Origin: Steromphala cineraria | Lineage: Eukaryota > Mollusca > Gastropoda > Trochida > Trochidae | Length of the DNA stretch: 64,000 nucleotides | Direction of reading: 5' to 3' | Assembly (NCBI GenBank): GCA_916613615.1 | Contig: OU744725.1 | Span: 58,412,575 to 58,476,574, forward strand | Part shown: piece by piece, positions 54,239-64,000 of the stretch | Numbering within the stretch: position 1 is the stretch's first letter | Layout of the letters: every line of letters begins with the position of its first letter | Translations under genes and position numbers: made by a program | The notes under the pieces: generated by a model | The model's database searches: none | Seen by the model: the letters and a program-made list of their open reading frames with translations, nothing else | Told to the model about the DNA's origin: nothing

Positions 54239-55022
54239 CATTCACCACATTAACTCTCTTACTTCGATACATTCTTGATTGATTTGAAGTAGTGGGATAC
54301 GTGTTTGTAAATTGTTTAAGCTTTTAGGAAAAAAGCAGATAATGATTATTTTAAACAAAGCTAAACAAAATCGGAAGAATGATTTAAAAAAAAAATACAA
54401 CAATACTTTTCTGTTGCATATTCATTATGTTAGCCATTTATGACCTGTCATTGCGTTGATATGATATGTTATTTCTTATACATTTGTTTTGATAAATTGA
54501 TTGGTTAAGTTAAAAAAGGTTAAAGCATGCAAGACAATAAACAATACTTCTAAAGAAACCCATCTTTAGAAACCTTTTTGGGGTTTTGCCTTTTCTGGTA
54601 TACATCCTTATCGTAATCTCCCCTAGAAATGTTATCATTGTAAAGTTAAAGCATTGTAAACATGTAAACCCTAAAGTTTTAAGGTATATAGTAAACGTAC
54701 ACATGCAAAGTAACATAAATTTCGTTGTTAATAATTTATTTTTTCTAAATCTGTCATTTGAAACATTTATTAAACTTAATATGAGGATATATAAGTTTGA
54801 TCACTGTTTCCAACGGAGATAAGGGAGGTAACTCATCTGTCCTTGATGATAAGAAAGCATTTAATGAGTTTAAATGTTTTTTAATGCCGGTCATTTGTTC
54901 ACCTACCTTCCTACATAACATGATATGAAAGTCGCCAAACGATGACATGGTAACAATTGTTGATCACTTATTTAATTTGATAAACTAGATTCCTAGTAAC
55001 AATTAATGATGATATAACGATC
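54239..55022. other. Intergenic DNA
   Basis: AT-rich, nothing supported. Confidence 0.35.
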
Positions 55023-55378
55023 TTAAAGGGGCAGTAGCACGTTTTCGTGGGGATATAAGGTGATGTCAGGAAAATAAAAATAAATGGTTTCAATTGAAAG
55101 ACAATGTATTTAAACAAAATTGAGCAGTGATAATTCAAATATATAATGTAAAGTTTAGCCATGCAATTGCTTTTTCTTACACAAAATGAATTAAAGGTGT
55201 TCACACAAAATGGCCGCCAATGGTTTTTAGGTAAATCTTCATACTTTGTCCTCTGACTATGGATGATTGGTTTGTGTTATGAGATTTTTGACACTGTCAA
55301 AATAATACATTTAGCATTAACTAACAATTATCAGTGAAAAATCTAAAATTATCAAAAAACGTGCTACTGCCCCATTAA
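55023..55378 (+). mobile_element. MITE family 1, copy 6
   Basis: TTAA-AGGGGCAGTAGCACG to CGTGCTACTGCCCCA-TTAA, nearly full length. Confidence 0.9.
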
Positions 55379-55968
55379 AGGACCACTCCGTGATTTTCAT
55401 CACATACTGTTTTGCTTTGATCGAACGTAAATGGCATTATCCATGACATTAATTCAAAATATCTCACATATTCATTATCAAATGCCAATTATATGATAAA
55501 CAAATGTTTTCAATTAAATTATTAAAACAGTCATTTATATTCGCAAAAGCTCACTTCATGCGTACAACTTACATGAATACTAGTTACATAACCTATCAAT
55601 AACGATCCGGATCAACTCGTAACTTTCATTCTGGCTGCTTTAGATAATCTGTACAAAGTTTAGCAAGTTGTAGTAGCGGATGGCGTCAGCCGCCCTATCG
55701 AATTGACCAATCAGGGATCATCTTTCCAAGCCGCAATTGTATGCATTCGCACATATAACGTTGGTTAGTCATAGGTGAGTGAAAAGTCGGCTGAAGCGGC
55801 CTGCTTCTACATCTTGCTAGACTCAATAGCAGAGTGAAGCGAGTATTATTGAGGCTAGGTTTACTTAGACTGGGCAGACAATAGGTTTGGATATTTTTAA
55901 ATGAAAGAATAAGAGTGTACATGTCAGAAAACTAAAAATGAAGGTTTTGGAGCATTGTACATGTAAAG
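55379..55968. other. Intergenic DNA
   Basis: No gene seen; no clear repeat. Confidence 0.35.
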
Positions 55969-56165
55969 GCATTCTCTCCCCACAGAGGCAACTCAGTCAT
56001 ACCTGAATTAGCCTCTGTTCTATTACGGCTAACATACGGGATAGAAAGGTAGAAATCTGATTGGAGGCAATCGAAGTTAGACGCCGTTTCAAAAGCTGTC
56101 ATTCGCAAAAGTTCAGCTATTCCCGTGTGGATCCGCATCAAAGGGAGATAACTCTTTCTTCTACA
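55969..56165 (+). mobile_element. MITE family 2, partial copy
   Basis: Starts GCATTCTCTCCCCACAGAGG and contains 'GGGATAGAAAGGTAGAAATC', as in the 49.1-kb copy; the right terminus is missing. Confidence 0.65.
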
Positions 56166-56214
56166 AAACAATCTCTTTTTACCTTCGCATTGGTTTTTAT
56201 TTGGTGAATTATTA

Positions 56215-57602
56215 AAACAAGTGAAGAAGCGAGCAAAGCTCACATACCCCCGCTCCCCACTTTGTTCAAAGAATTTCAAATAGTAAAACTGATTAATATT
56301 GGTGTGATAGTTGAGTATACAGTAAGTCATTGTGTAAGTCTTCTTTCAACTGAAACCCAAATACCGAATTCATTAATAGGTTTTACAATTAAAAGGGTAC
56401 ATCTAGAGATAATGGTTGATCTTTGTTTCAAATTTGAGGTAGTTATCATGAATATTCTACGAGATGCACTGAGGACAAAATTATTTTTGTTGAGTCACTT
56501 TGTAAGTTATGTTTTCCAAAGAAACCACAGAGAAGAAAATCCATATATATGGTTTAACTCTCACAAGGCATATCCAGCAATCACGATTGACATATGTAGC
56601 AAATTTGGTGAAGCTGAGATGTATATTTCATGAAATATGTTCAGGACAAAGTAATTTATCATAGAATCACTGTTTTAGTCATGTTTCAAAAAATTAAAAA
56701 ATGTGATGGTCTAATCCTCAAATGGCACATCTAGTGATCATGGTTGATAAGTGTATGAAGTTTGGTGAAGCTAGCATGAATAGTTTGGGAGATATGCTCC
56801 GGACAAAAGACTTAGTCGAAGAGTCACTGTTTTAGTCATGTTTCCATGGAAACCGCAAAAAATAAAAATAATTTGTTGGTCTAACCCTTAAAATGCACAG
56901 CTAGGGATCATGATTGATAAGTGTATTAAGTTTGGTGAAGCTAGCATGAATAGTTTGGGAGATATGCTCCGGACAAAAGACTTGGTCGAAGAGTCACTGT
57001 TTCAGTCATGTTTTCATGGAAACCGCAAAAAATAAAAATAATTTGTTGGTCTAACCCTTAAAAGGCACAACTAGGGATCATGATTGATAAGTGTATGAAG
57101 TTTGGTGAAGCTAGCATGAATAGTTTGGGAGATATGCTCCGAACAAAACGACTTCCTCAAAGAGTCACTTTTTAGTCACGTTTCCATGGAAACCGCAAAA
57201 ATGAAAATTCAGAAATAGTTCTAACCCTCAAAAGGCACAATTAGGGATCATGGTTGACATCTGTATGAAGTTTGATGAAGCTAGCATTCATAGTTTTGGA
57301 GATATGCTCCGCACAAAACGACTTCCTCAAAGAGTCACTTTTTAGTCACATTTCCATGGAAACCGCAAAAATGAAACTTCAGAAATAGTTCTAACCCTCA
57401 AAAGGCACAACTAGGGATCATGGTTGACATGTGTATGAAGTTTGATGAGGCTAGCATGCATAGTTTTGGAGATCTGCTCCGCACAAAGTTTTGGGACGGA
57501 CGGACAGACGGACGGACGGACAGACGGACGGACGGACAGACGGACGGACGGAAAGAATGAACGCTATATACCCCCGCTTACGCTGTAAGGCGGGGGTATA
57601 AT
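56215..57602 (+). mobile_element. HINE-like family 3
   Basis: Head with ACATACCCCCGCTCCCC, then about six monomers of ~165-178 bp carrying 'GGGATCATGATTGATAAGTG', 'GAAGTTTGGTGAAGCTAGCA' and 'TTTCCATGGAAACCGCAAAA'. A GGAC/GGACAGAC microsatellite occupies about 57493-57552. The tail stem TATACCCCCGcttac...GTAAGGCGGGGGTATA ends at 57600. Organisation matches families 1 and 2, but the monomer sequence is unrelated. Confidence 0.8.
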
Positions 57603-57739
57603 AAAATTAATCATAAAACGAAGAACAATTTACACAATTATAAAACAATATGTTTCTAATGAAAAACCCTATACATATCTGATTTTGAAATAGTTTCCCT
57701 CTCTGAGACTCACACTGTTCATGAAAAAGAAACCTAAAG

Positions 57740-57946
57740 GCATGATTCTTTTAAAAGTCACTGAGCAACCGTTGAGTATTCCCGAAGTCGTGGACATCCA
57801 AAAGGTGTTTTCATTGGCTGCAAATAAGGGAGATATCTCAAGTTACAACTTTCTGCGATCTGCCGGAACCCCAGGATTTTGGCGTAATGGAACAGAGGCT
57901 AACTGGGGTATGACTGAGTTGCCTCTGTGGGGAGAGAATGATGTAA
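57740..57946. mobile_element. MITE family 2, partial copy
   Basis: Right half only: 'CTGCGATCTGCCGGAACCCC', 'TTTTGGCGTAATGGAACAGA' and the terminus GCCTCTGTGGGGAGAGAATG at 57927-57946. An 86-codon frame over it is a repeat artefact. Confidence 0.65.
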
Positions 57947-58253
57947 AGGGCAAGTGCTCAGTTATTATCGAAAACTCGTGAATGTCAAACCTGAATAATT
58001 TGGCGACAGATCCAAACGTTGAGGGAGTCGAATACCTTTCCTTACGTAATCCTATTGTGCAAAGACATTATGTTATTAACATAACATTGTAATAGCATTT
58101 ATGCATGCAAAACCGCTTGTTTTCATTGATATGAAATTGGAAGATTGTCGATATATACTTTTCTTTTGCCATCACTGTATTGTTCACAAGATAAGTGTTA
58201 TTCTGAAATGATCATTATATTATTTAAATAAATTCAAATAACCTGTATGCATA

Positions 58254-58603
58254 CATTCTCTCCCCACAGAGGCTGATCAAGTCATGTTGATTTAGCCTGT
58301 GTGTTCTATTACGCCGACTTTGTGGGATAGAATGAGAGATGCCTGATTGGAGGCAATCAAAGTTAGTTGTGCAATCAGCGACGCTGTTCTTAAATCATCG
58401 TTTTGGCTACTGAATCAAGGCAAAAGCATTGTGATATGAACCACCCTTTCCATGCAAGAAGCATTGTTATTTGATAAAGAAATTCAAATAGATTGTGATG
58501 CGCGTTTTGTCCGCCAGGGGAAACTGCCGGAACTCACGGATTCCGGCGTAATAGAACAAAGGCTAAGAAACATGACTTGATCTGCTTCTGTGGGGAAAGA
58601 ATG
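58254..58603. mobile_element. MITE family 2, full copy
   Basis: 350 bp from CATTCTCTCCCCACAGAGGC to GCTTCTGTGGGGAAAGAATG. Inverted subterminal parts include TGATCAAGTCATG / CATGACTTGATC. The interior has 'CAATCAGCGACGCTGTTCTT' and 'GCCAGGGGAAACTGCCGGAA'. Flanking target duplication could not be fixed. Confidence 0.85.
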
Positions 58604-59062
58604 TATACTGAAGTGCTTGTTTCAACTGATCTAAAATTGGAGGATTATGATAGATAATTTCGTTTGCACGTCACTGTATTATTCATAAGATAAAGATCTC
58701 GTTAGTTCATGATTGTTAAGTGTGAGCTTCATCCCCAGAGCAAAACAGTTGAGAATATTCTTTCAAAATAACCAAATCAGCACAATCAATTATAGGTCCT
58801 AATGTACTGTTTGGCGAAGCATTAAGAATTCTGTGTAAATAATTGCTCATCTCCTAAAACAAATATCGGTTGATCAATGAAACAAACAACGAAAGAGTTG
58901 GATAGAAATATAATTATTTGATACCAGTTATTTGAAAGAACATCCATATGCGAAGCATTGTCATAACTATATTTACATGGAGTATTGACTGTTACTCAAA
59001 GAAGTAATATTCATTACAATTCATTTCCACTTATCATCACACTTATGGGAACTTCATTTACT
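58604..59062. other. Intergenic DNA
   Basis: Nothing supported. Confidence 0.35.
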
Positions 59063-59421
59063 TTAAAAGGGCAGTAGCACGTCTTTAGGGAGAATATAAG
59101 GTGATGTCAGGAATATGAAAATTAATGGTTCTAATTGAAATACAATGTTTTAAAACTAAATGGAGCAGTAATAATTCAAATATGTAACGTAAAGCTTAGG
59201 CATGCGATTCCTTTTTCTTTCACAAAATGAATTAAAGGTGTTCACACAAAATGGCCGCCAATGGATTTTATGTGAATATTCATTGTCCTCTGACTATGAA
59301 TGATTGGCTTGTGTTATGAGATTTTTGACACTATACAAATAATACATTTAGCATCAACTTACAATTATCAGTGAAAATTTTAAAATAAAAATTTATCAAA
59401 AACGTGCTACTGCCCCTTTAA
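59063..59421 (+). mobile_element. MITE family 1, copy 7
   Basis: TTAA-AAGGGCAGTAGCACG to CGTGCTACTGCCCCT-TTAA, full length. Confidence 0.9.
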
Positions 59422-59974
59422 AACGTCCGAAGAAGTTGTTATCTAGAAAACCTTGCTAGTCTCGTGACTACATACCCTCGGTCTTCAGATTCTTCTTTAA
59501 ACGATAGTTTATCTTATAAAAAGATAAATTTAACATTAAAATATACCAAAATAAACACACACCGCAGATTTTTTTATTAAATATGAAATATATAATCGCT
59601 TGAGCATTTATGCATTATTTTAATCAATGTGCTGTCATCATATAAAACAAAACATAAGCTATGGCAATCTAAATAAACTTAAATCAAAGGGTTTATATTA
59701 CGTCATACTATTAAACCTTTTGGTCTAAGTTTAATTATCTAGATTTATGCTATGGTTCCAACGATCTTTAGAGAATCATACCAATATTTAGAATCTTCAA
59801 ACTCTAAAATATAACCAACATGTAACAACATGTGTTGATATATATAATAACATCATAATACACAAGGGTGAATTTCAAATAAAATTGCCAAGCCTGATAG
59901 TAATGCCATTACATATAGAATCCAGTGATATCACGATAGCTTTGTGACACACTGAGTAATAGTATTTCATGATG
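59422..59974. other. Intergenic DNA
   Basis: AT-rich, nothing supported. Confidence 0.35.
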
Positions 59975-60339
59975 TTAAAGGGGCAGTAACACGTTTGTAG
60001 GAGGAATATAAGGTGGGGTCAGGATAATGAAAATAAATGGTTCCAATTGAAAGAAATTGTATTTAAACTAAATAAAGCAGTAATAAATCCAATATATATT
60101 GGAAAGTTCAGCCATGTGATTCCCTTTTCTTACACAAAATGAATTAAAGGTGTTCACACAAAAATGGCTGCCAATGGACTTTATGGGAATCTTTATAATT
60201 TGTTTTCTTGGTATGAGTGATTGGTTTGTATAATGAGATTTTTGACACTATCCAAATAATAAATTTAGCATTAACGTACAATTATCAGTTGAAATTTAAA
60301 AAAATAAACGTGTCAAAAAACGTGCTACTGCCCCTTTAA
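59975..60339 (+). mobile_element. MITE family 1, copy 8
   Basis: TTAA-AGGGGCAGTAACACG to CGTGCTACTGCCCCT-TTAA. It ends about 85 bp below the stop codon of the EF-hand-like gene, so it may lie in its 3' UTR or polyadenylation region. Confidence 0.9.
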
Positions 60340-60423
60340 AACGCCTTAAAGCTCTCAATCACTGAAGGTTATGCAGTGTATCCACATCTGAAAGACAACA
60401 ACTTCTCCTTCTTCTAGAAATGT

Positions 60424-60913
60424 CTATTTTTTAGATTTGGAAACTAGAGTTTCTACATGATCACAGTCGATAGTTTTAGATTTCTTCTTCTTCTTTCTCG
60501 TAACCTTCTTAACTCGTTTTTTCTTCCGGCCCTGTTCACCAAGCGGCGCGGTCATTGAAACAAGTTTCGGTTTAGCGATGGTTTTACTGGGAGCCATCTT
60601 GTCTTCAACGAAAATCCGAGAACTGTTCAGAGGCATGGACAAGTTATCTCCCTTCCTATCTTCCGGTAGACTTGGCAGCGAGGTGAAGGACAGTGTGCCA
60701 AGGTCAAGGTAACTGAAGTTGATGGCACTCGGTGAACTCGAACCTCTAGGAGTCTTGGAATTTTTGCCATTGCTTCTTTCTACTGGAACTTCCGGTAAAC
60801 CGCTGGCCAGAATCTTCTTGTGATGCTGTTTCGTCTTCCGAACTAGGAACTTTTCTTTCTTCACGCGAACTCTGTCCCTGATTATTTGATCTGTGACTGA
60901 CTCAACGAGTTTG
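60424..60913 (-). CDS. EF-hand-like gene, terminal exon
   Basis: Acceptor TTTCCCGCAG at 60914-60923; the first C completes TT|C (Phe). 162 residues then stop. Contains a leucine/serine stretch (TLSFTSLPSLPED) and a poly-Lys/Arg region near the end that could be a nuclear or nucleic-acid/microtubule-binding signal. Confidence 0.88.
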
Positions 60914-63140
60914 CTGCGGGAAATAAAAGTTACGGGTGTCATCTTTTATGTTTCGTACAGCTCGTTGGCATTTTGTTTGTGAGGTCATATGCAAAATAAA
61001 TATAAAAGATTGATTATGAAGATCTGTTTACTTTAGTATTCAATTGAGATCGAAGAATGATCATGCTTTTGTCTACGTTACTGATTTTACAATTACATGT
61101 ATATATTGATTAATTTTGATAGAATGAAGAAAGAAGAATTAAACGTACAAATAATCGATTTTCTCTAAACCGTCGACATCCTGGTTTTCAGCTATAGCCT
61201 TTGCCAGAGCTCGCATCTCAAACTTATGCAAGGGGATGTTGGTTCTCTGGAAATATAAGCACATGATTAATAATTCATTTAACGATCAGTGATAAATTAA
61301 CCCCCGAGTCCTGCTAAAAATACTCGCAAAATTTTAAAAGGTGTGAGTCGCGGGATGCAAAGTTTGTCATGGTGTTATTGCTTACCATTGAAGGACATAT
61401 TTAAAATCTGCAAGGACTCACAAGACATTGTGTTAGCGAGTCCCTGACCTCAGCAGGTCATATTTGTAGATTGATCACTGAACGTTGCAAATGTATTTTG
61501 TATGGCCATATTCAATGCAGTAAACATTTTAAAATTGAGACGGGTTTCATTGAGTACACTTTAATAGTTTTAAACAACTTATTTAGGAAATCGTACGTGA
61601 AACAAATGTTTCACAGTATGGCCGGAATTTTCAGTCTGAACTGAAGAAATTTTAAGCTATCAGTTAAACTAAATTGTGAAATTGTACATAAACATGCTGA
61701 ATGTTAAGGCAAAAAACTTTGAAATTAAATTATGCTTATCGGAAATGTAAAACGGTGAGCTCGAAAGGATGCTTGATATGTAGTTAAAATAAAGAATCGT
61801 TATGGATATATCAGAAAAGATTTTAAATTATGTGCGTTATAATAGAGATGTAAGATATAATGGTTCAATTATCACGACAAGCGAGGCAGTTCGAACAAGA
61901 AAGATAATCATACGCATTTGACCACATGACTTTCACATTCTGAAAGTAAAGTTAATAGTTACAGCAAGTCTCTCGACGAATCGATCCTGAGATACGGCGA
62001 AGTTGACAGACTTATCGTAGTCCCGGAGCATCTCCATGGGTCTGATGCATGCCGCCTTCAGGTACTCCATCACTATCTCCATGTGGTCCTTCTTACGCGC
62101 TGGAAGGACAAGTGGTGAAATTATGATACACTAGGATTGCCGTGTTAGAGCTTATGGCTTCAAAACTGAAGTCATTCTCTCCCCACAAAGGCAGATCAAG
62201 TCATGAAATGTTGATACAGTCTCTGTTCTTATTAAACCAAATCCGTCGGTTCCGGCACTTTCCCCTGGCGGAAAAGAATGCACCACAATCTATTTTAAGT
62301 TTTGGCAAATGACAACGCGTATCACATGGAAAGGGTGGTTCATATCACTATGCCATGCATTATTCAGTAGCCAAAATGATGATTTTTAGAACAGCGTCGC
62401 TGATTGCACAACGAACTTTGATTGTCTACATCATGCATCTCCCATTCTACTCCACAAACTTGTCGAATAAGAACAGAGGCTCGATCAACATTTCTTGACT
62501 TGATATGCCTCTGTGGGGAGAGAATGAACCGAAGTTTGACCTTCGCACACACGTTCTCCGTTAACTTGAAAACAAAACGTATCAACATGACATCGAATGT
62601 GGTCATTATTACGGGTTTTAAAGAGAACAGAGTTAAATAATAAAAAGTTTGACTCTTTCACCAATATTTGACCATCCAACCACTTTAATATTCATTATCT
62701 TCATTTATTTAGACTTCATTACAACAAAATCAGTATGGTTTTTATACGAATACTCGGGCTGTATATGCTGTCTCCCTATCAAGGTGACTGTTCATTCGAA
62801 AGTAAATTTATTTATTAATGAAAAGCATAGACAAAATATTTTGAATTTAAATAAGTTGAATATACTAGATACGTTATCAAAAATCACTGGATATCAACAA
62901 TCACATGTCAAATAACTCCATTAAGTTTGACCCGAGGAAGGAAATTAAAAAAATTAAAATACCTCGGTTACAAACATGCATCTTGTTTGAAGAATGATCG
63001 ATTAACTGATTGTAAAAATTACCTTTTCTCTCGCCAAGAACATCCGGGGTTATCACAATGCCGCCATGTGTGAACCGGAAGTCTTTTCTCATTTTGATGG
63101 CGTCAACAAGGACCTCGTTTTCAATCAAAACGGGGATATC
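60424..63140 (-). CDS. EF-hand-like protein with basic tail, four 3' exons (partial gene)
   Basis: Exons 63023-63140, 61963-62099, 61149-61246 and 60424-60913 join in consistent phases (1, 0, 2) with GT/AG borders to give 280 codons plus stop. The N-terminal part contains DIPVLIENEVLVDAIKMRKD and RFTHGGIVITPDVLG; then a helical region (HMEIVMEYLKAACIRPMEML). Exon 3 carries NQDVDGLEKIDYFKLVE, an EF-hand loop with two extra residues that probably binds calcium poorly. The last exon is Ser/Lys-rich and ends in a KKKRVKKVTRKKKKKSK tract. The pattern of weak EF-hands and a basic tail faintly recalls EFCAB12-type proteins, but I could not check and give no symbol. The 5' exons lie upstream, probably beyond the window. 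Confidence 0.85.
61149..61246 (-). CDS. EF-hand-like gene, exon with the degenerate EF-hand
   Basis: Acceptor ATATTTCCAG, donor TT|GTACGT. 32 codons: RTNIPLHKFEMRALAKAIAE then NQDVDGLEKIDY. Confidence 0.9.
61963..62099 (-). CDS. EF-hand-like gene, internal exon
   Basis: Acceptor TGTCCTTCCAG, donor GCT|GTAACT. Encodes ARKKDHMEIVMEYLKAACIR and on to DRFVERLA; amphipathic helices, no cysteine pair or catalytic motif. Confidence 0.9.
62173..62526. mobile_element. MITE family 2, full copy in an intron
   Basis: 354 bp from CATTCTCTCCCCACAAAGGC to GCCTCTGTGGGGAGAGAATG, closely related to the 58.25-kb copy but in reverse internal orientation (e.g. 'GTCGCTGATTGCACAACGAA'). It lies 74 bp upstream of the acceptor at 62100 within the intron of the EF-hand-like gene. 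Confidence 0.85.
63023..63140 (-). CDS. EF-hand-like gene, most upstream exon seen
   Basis: Acceptor CCCCTGTTAG, donor AAAG|GTAATT. 39 codons in phase 0: DIPVLIENEVLVDAIKMRKD to TPDVLGERK. Because the exon starts in phase 0 with an acceptor, at least one more exon must lie upstream. Confidence 0.88.
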
Positions 63141-64000
63141 CTAACAGGGGAACAACGATGTTAACAGTTTATACAACATATGTCAACCTCAAATATATAA
63201 ACAAAATATCGTATATGCATTTCAGCATGATTTGGTATAAGCAATATTAGTAAAATTTGGCACTGACAATAATTGTTTTACAGAGGTATTATTCAAACAA
63301 AATTCATGTCATGGGACACTGATTTATGAATAAGCATGGAAACAAGATTACAAAAAGAACCATCTTAATATATAGATACATAAGCTATATGTCAGCGTAT
63401 ATGACAATTGAAGCCGATCAAGAAGTTGTGTTTAATGCATTTATTTTAACATCTGAAACTAAGAAGTTGATAAAAAAATGTATATGTTTGTAAGTTATTC
63501 AAACACTTAAGACATTTTTATTATATTTTCTATTTTTTTTCTGTTTCGTTTACAACCGCACCCTCCCTCGTCTTCAAGGTCCGAGTGAGTTGGTGACAAG
63601 AGTTTAACCTGATGTCGAATCATATATATGTACATATATACTATGTCAAATGTTGCTGTCGTTATCCAACAGAGTTTAGACAGATCGGTTCAGGGAGAGA
63701 GAAAGAGAATACTAAACGACGTCCCGTTTAATAACATTTTTATGAAACGAGTGAATGGTTTGGTATTTATCGAGCGAAAGCGAGAAATTGTTATTAAACA
63801 GGACCTAGTTGGGTATTTTTTTATTTCTTGCTCAACATGGAAAATATAAAGTATTCGCCGAAATGACCATCGCGGCCTCTCCGCTAACATTGTGACGTCA
63901 TACCCGTCATCTTGGCGTGTACGTCATTATCATATGTGTAATACCTTTGTAGACAGTTTAAACAGGGAATCGTCAACGGGCGAGTAATAAAGAGAAATAA
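63141..64000. other. Intron or upstream region of the EF-hand-like gene
   Basis: No further exon with recognisable sequence was found. A 73-codon plus-strand frame at 63628-63849 is without support. Confidence 0.4.

Noticed and set aside
56262..56633. 123-codon plus-strand frame
   Set aside because: Lies within diverged monomers of HINE family 3 and shows no domain.

Overview
This window is nuclear DNA from an animal, most likely a bivalve mollusc. It is AT-rich, its genes are split by introns with GT/AG borders, and it is loaded with interspersed repeats. Many of these repeats are tandem ~145-165 bp monomers followed by (ACGG)n-type microsatellites and a short hairpin tail. That layout is typical of the pearl-type Helentron-associated elements (HINEs) known from bivalves. 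No bacterial operon, CRISPR array or virus is visible.

Four protein-coding loci can be supported, all on the minus strand. (1) 3786-4724: an intronless 312-aa basic protein that I do not recognise. (2) 10608-40633: a complete seven-exon gene for mitochondrial tryptophanyl-tRNA synthetase (WARS2). I rebuilt it exon by exon to a 370-residue open frame with matching splice phases and an N-terminal mitochondrial targeting sequence; its introns make up almost half the window. (3) 44161-45093: a 310-aa ATP-grasp ligase in one coding exon, with an intron in its 5' UTR and a plausible TATA-containing first exon near 48.2-48.3 kb. (4) 60424-63140: the last four exons of a gene for a basic-tailed protein with a degenerate EF-hand; its 5' end lies beyond the window.

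Repeat layout. HINE family 1 ('GAGCCATTGGCTCT' head, 'GATGAGCTAAAAA' tail) occurs at 1-355, 13.5-16.1 kb, 16.4-17.3 kb, 21.5-23.1 kb, 30.7-32.2 kb and, reversed, at 43.0-43.6 kb. HINE family 2 (AGCTCACCTT ends) occurs at 19.1-21.3 kb and 24.3-28.1 kb. Other families occur at 8.3-8.9 kb, 35.0-39.1 kb and 56.2-57.6 kb. Eight copies of a ~360-bp MITE with TTAA at both ends (piggyBac-like) lie at 1.7 kb and between 46 and 60 kb. A second MITE family with 'CATTCTCTCCCCACAGAGGC' ends, a 312-bp hAT-like MITE with an 8-bp target duplication, several long fold-back palindromes, SINE-like elements, a LINE 3' fragment and a Penelope-like retroelement fragment fill much of the rest.

The most unusual structure is in WARS2 intron 1. 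A 2944-bp element with 16-bp perfect terminal inverted repeats and TTAA target duplications has inserted into a HINE array and itself carries a recently broken Penelope-like RT/GIY-YIG fragment. The empty site can be read from a sister monomer in the same array.
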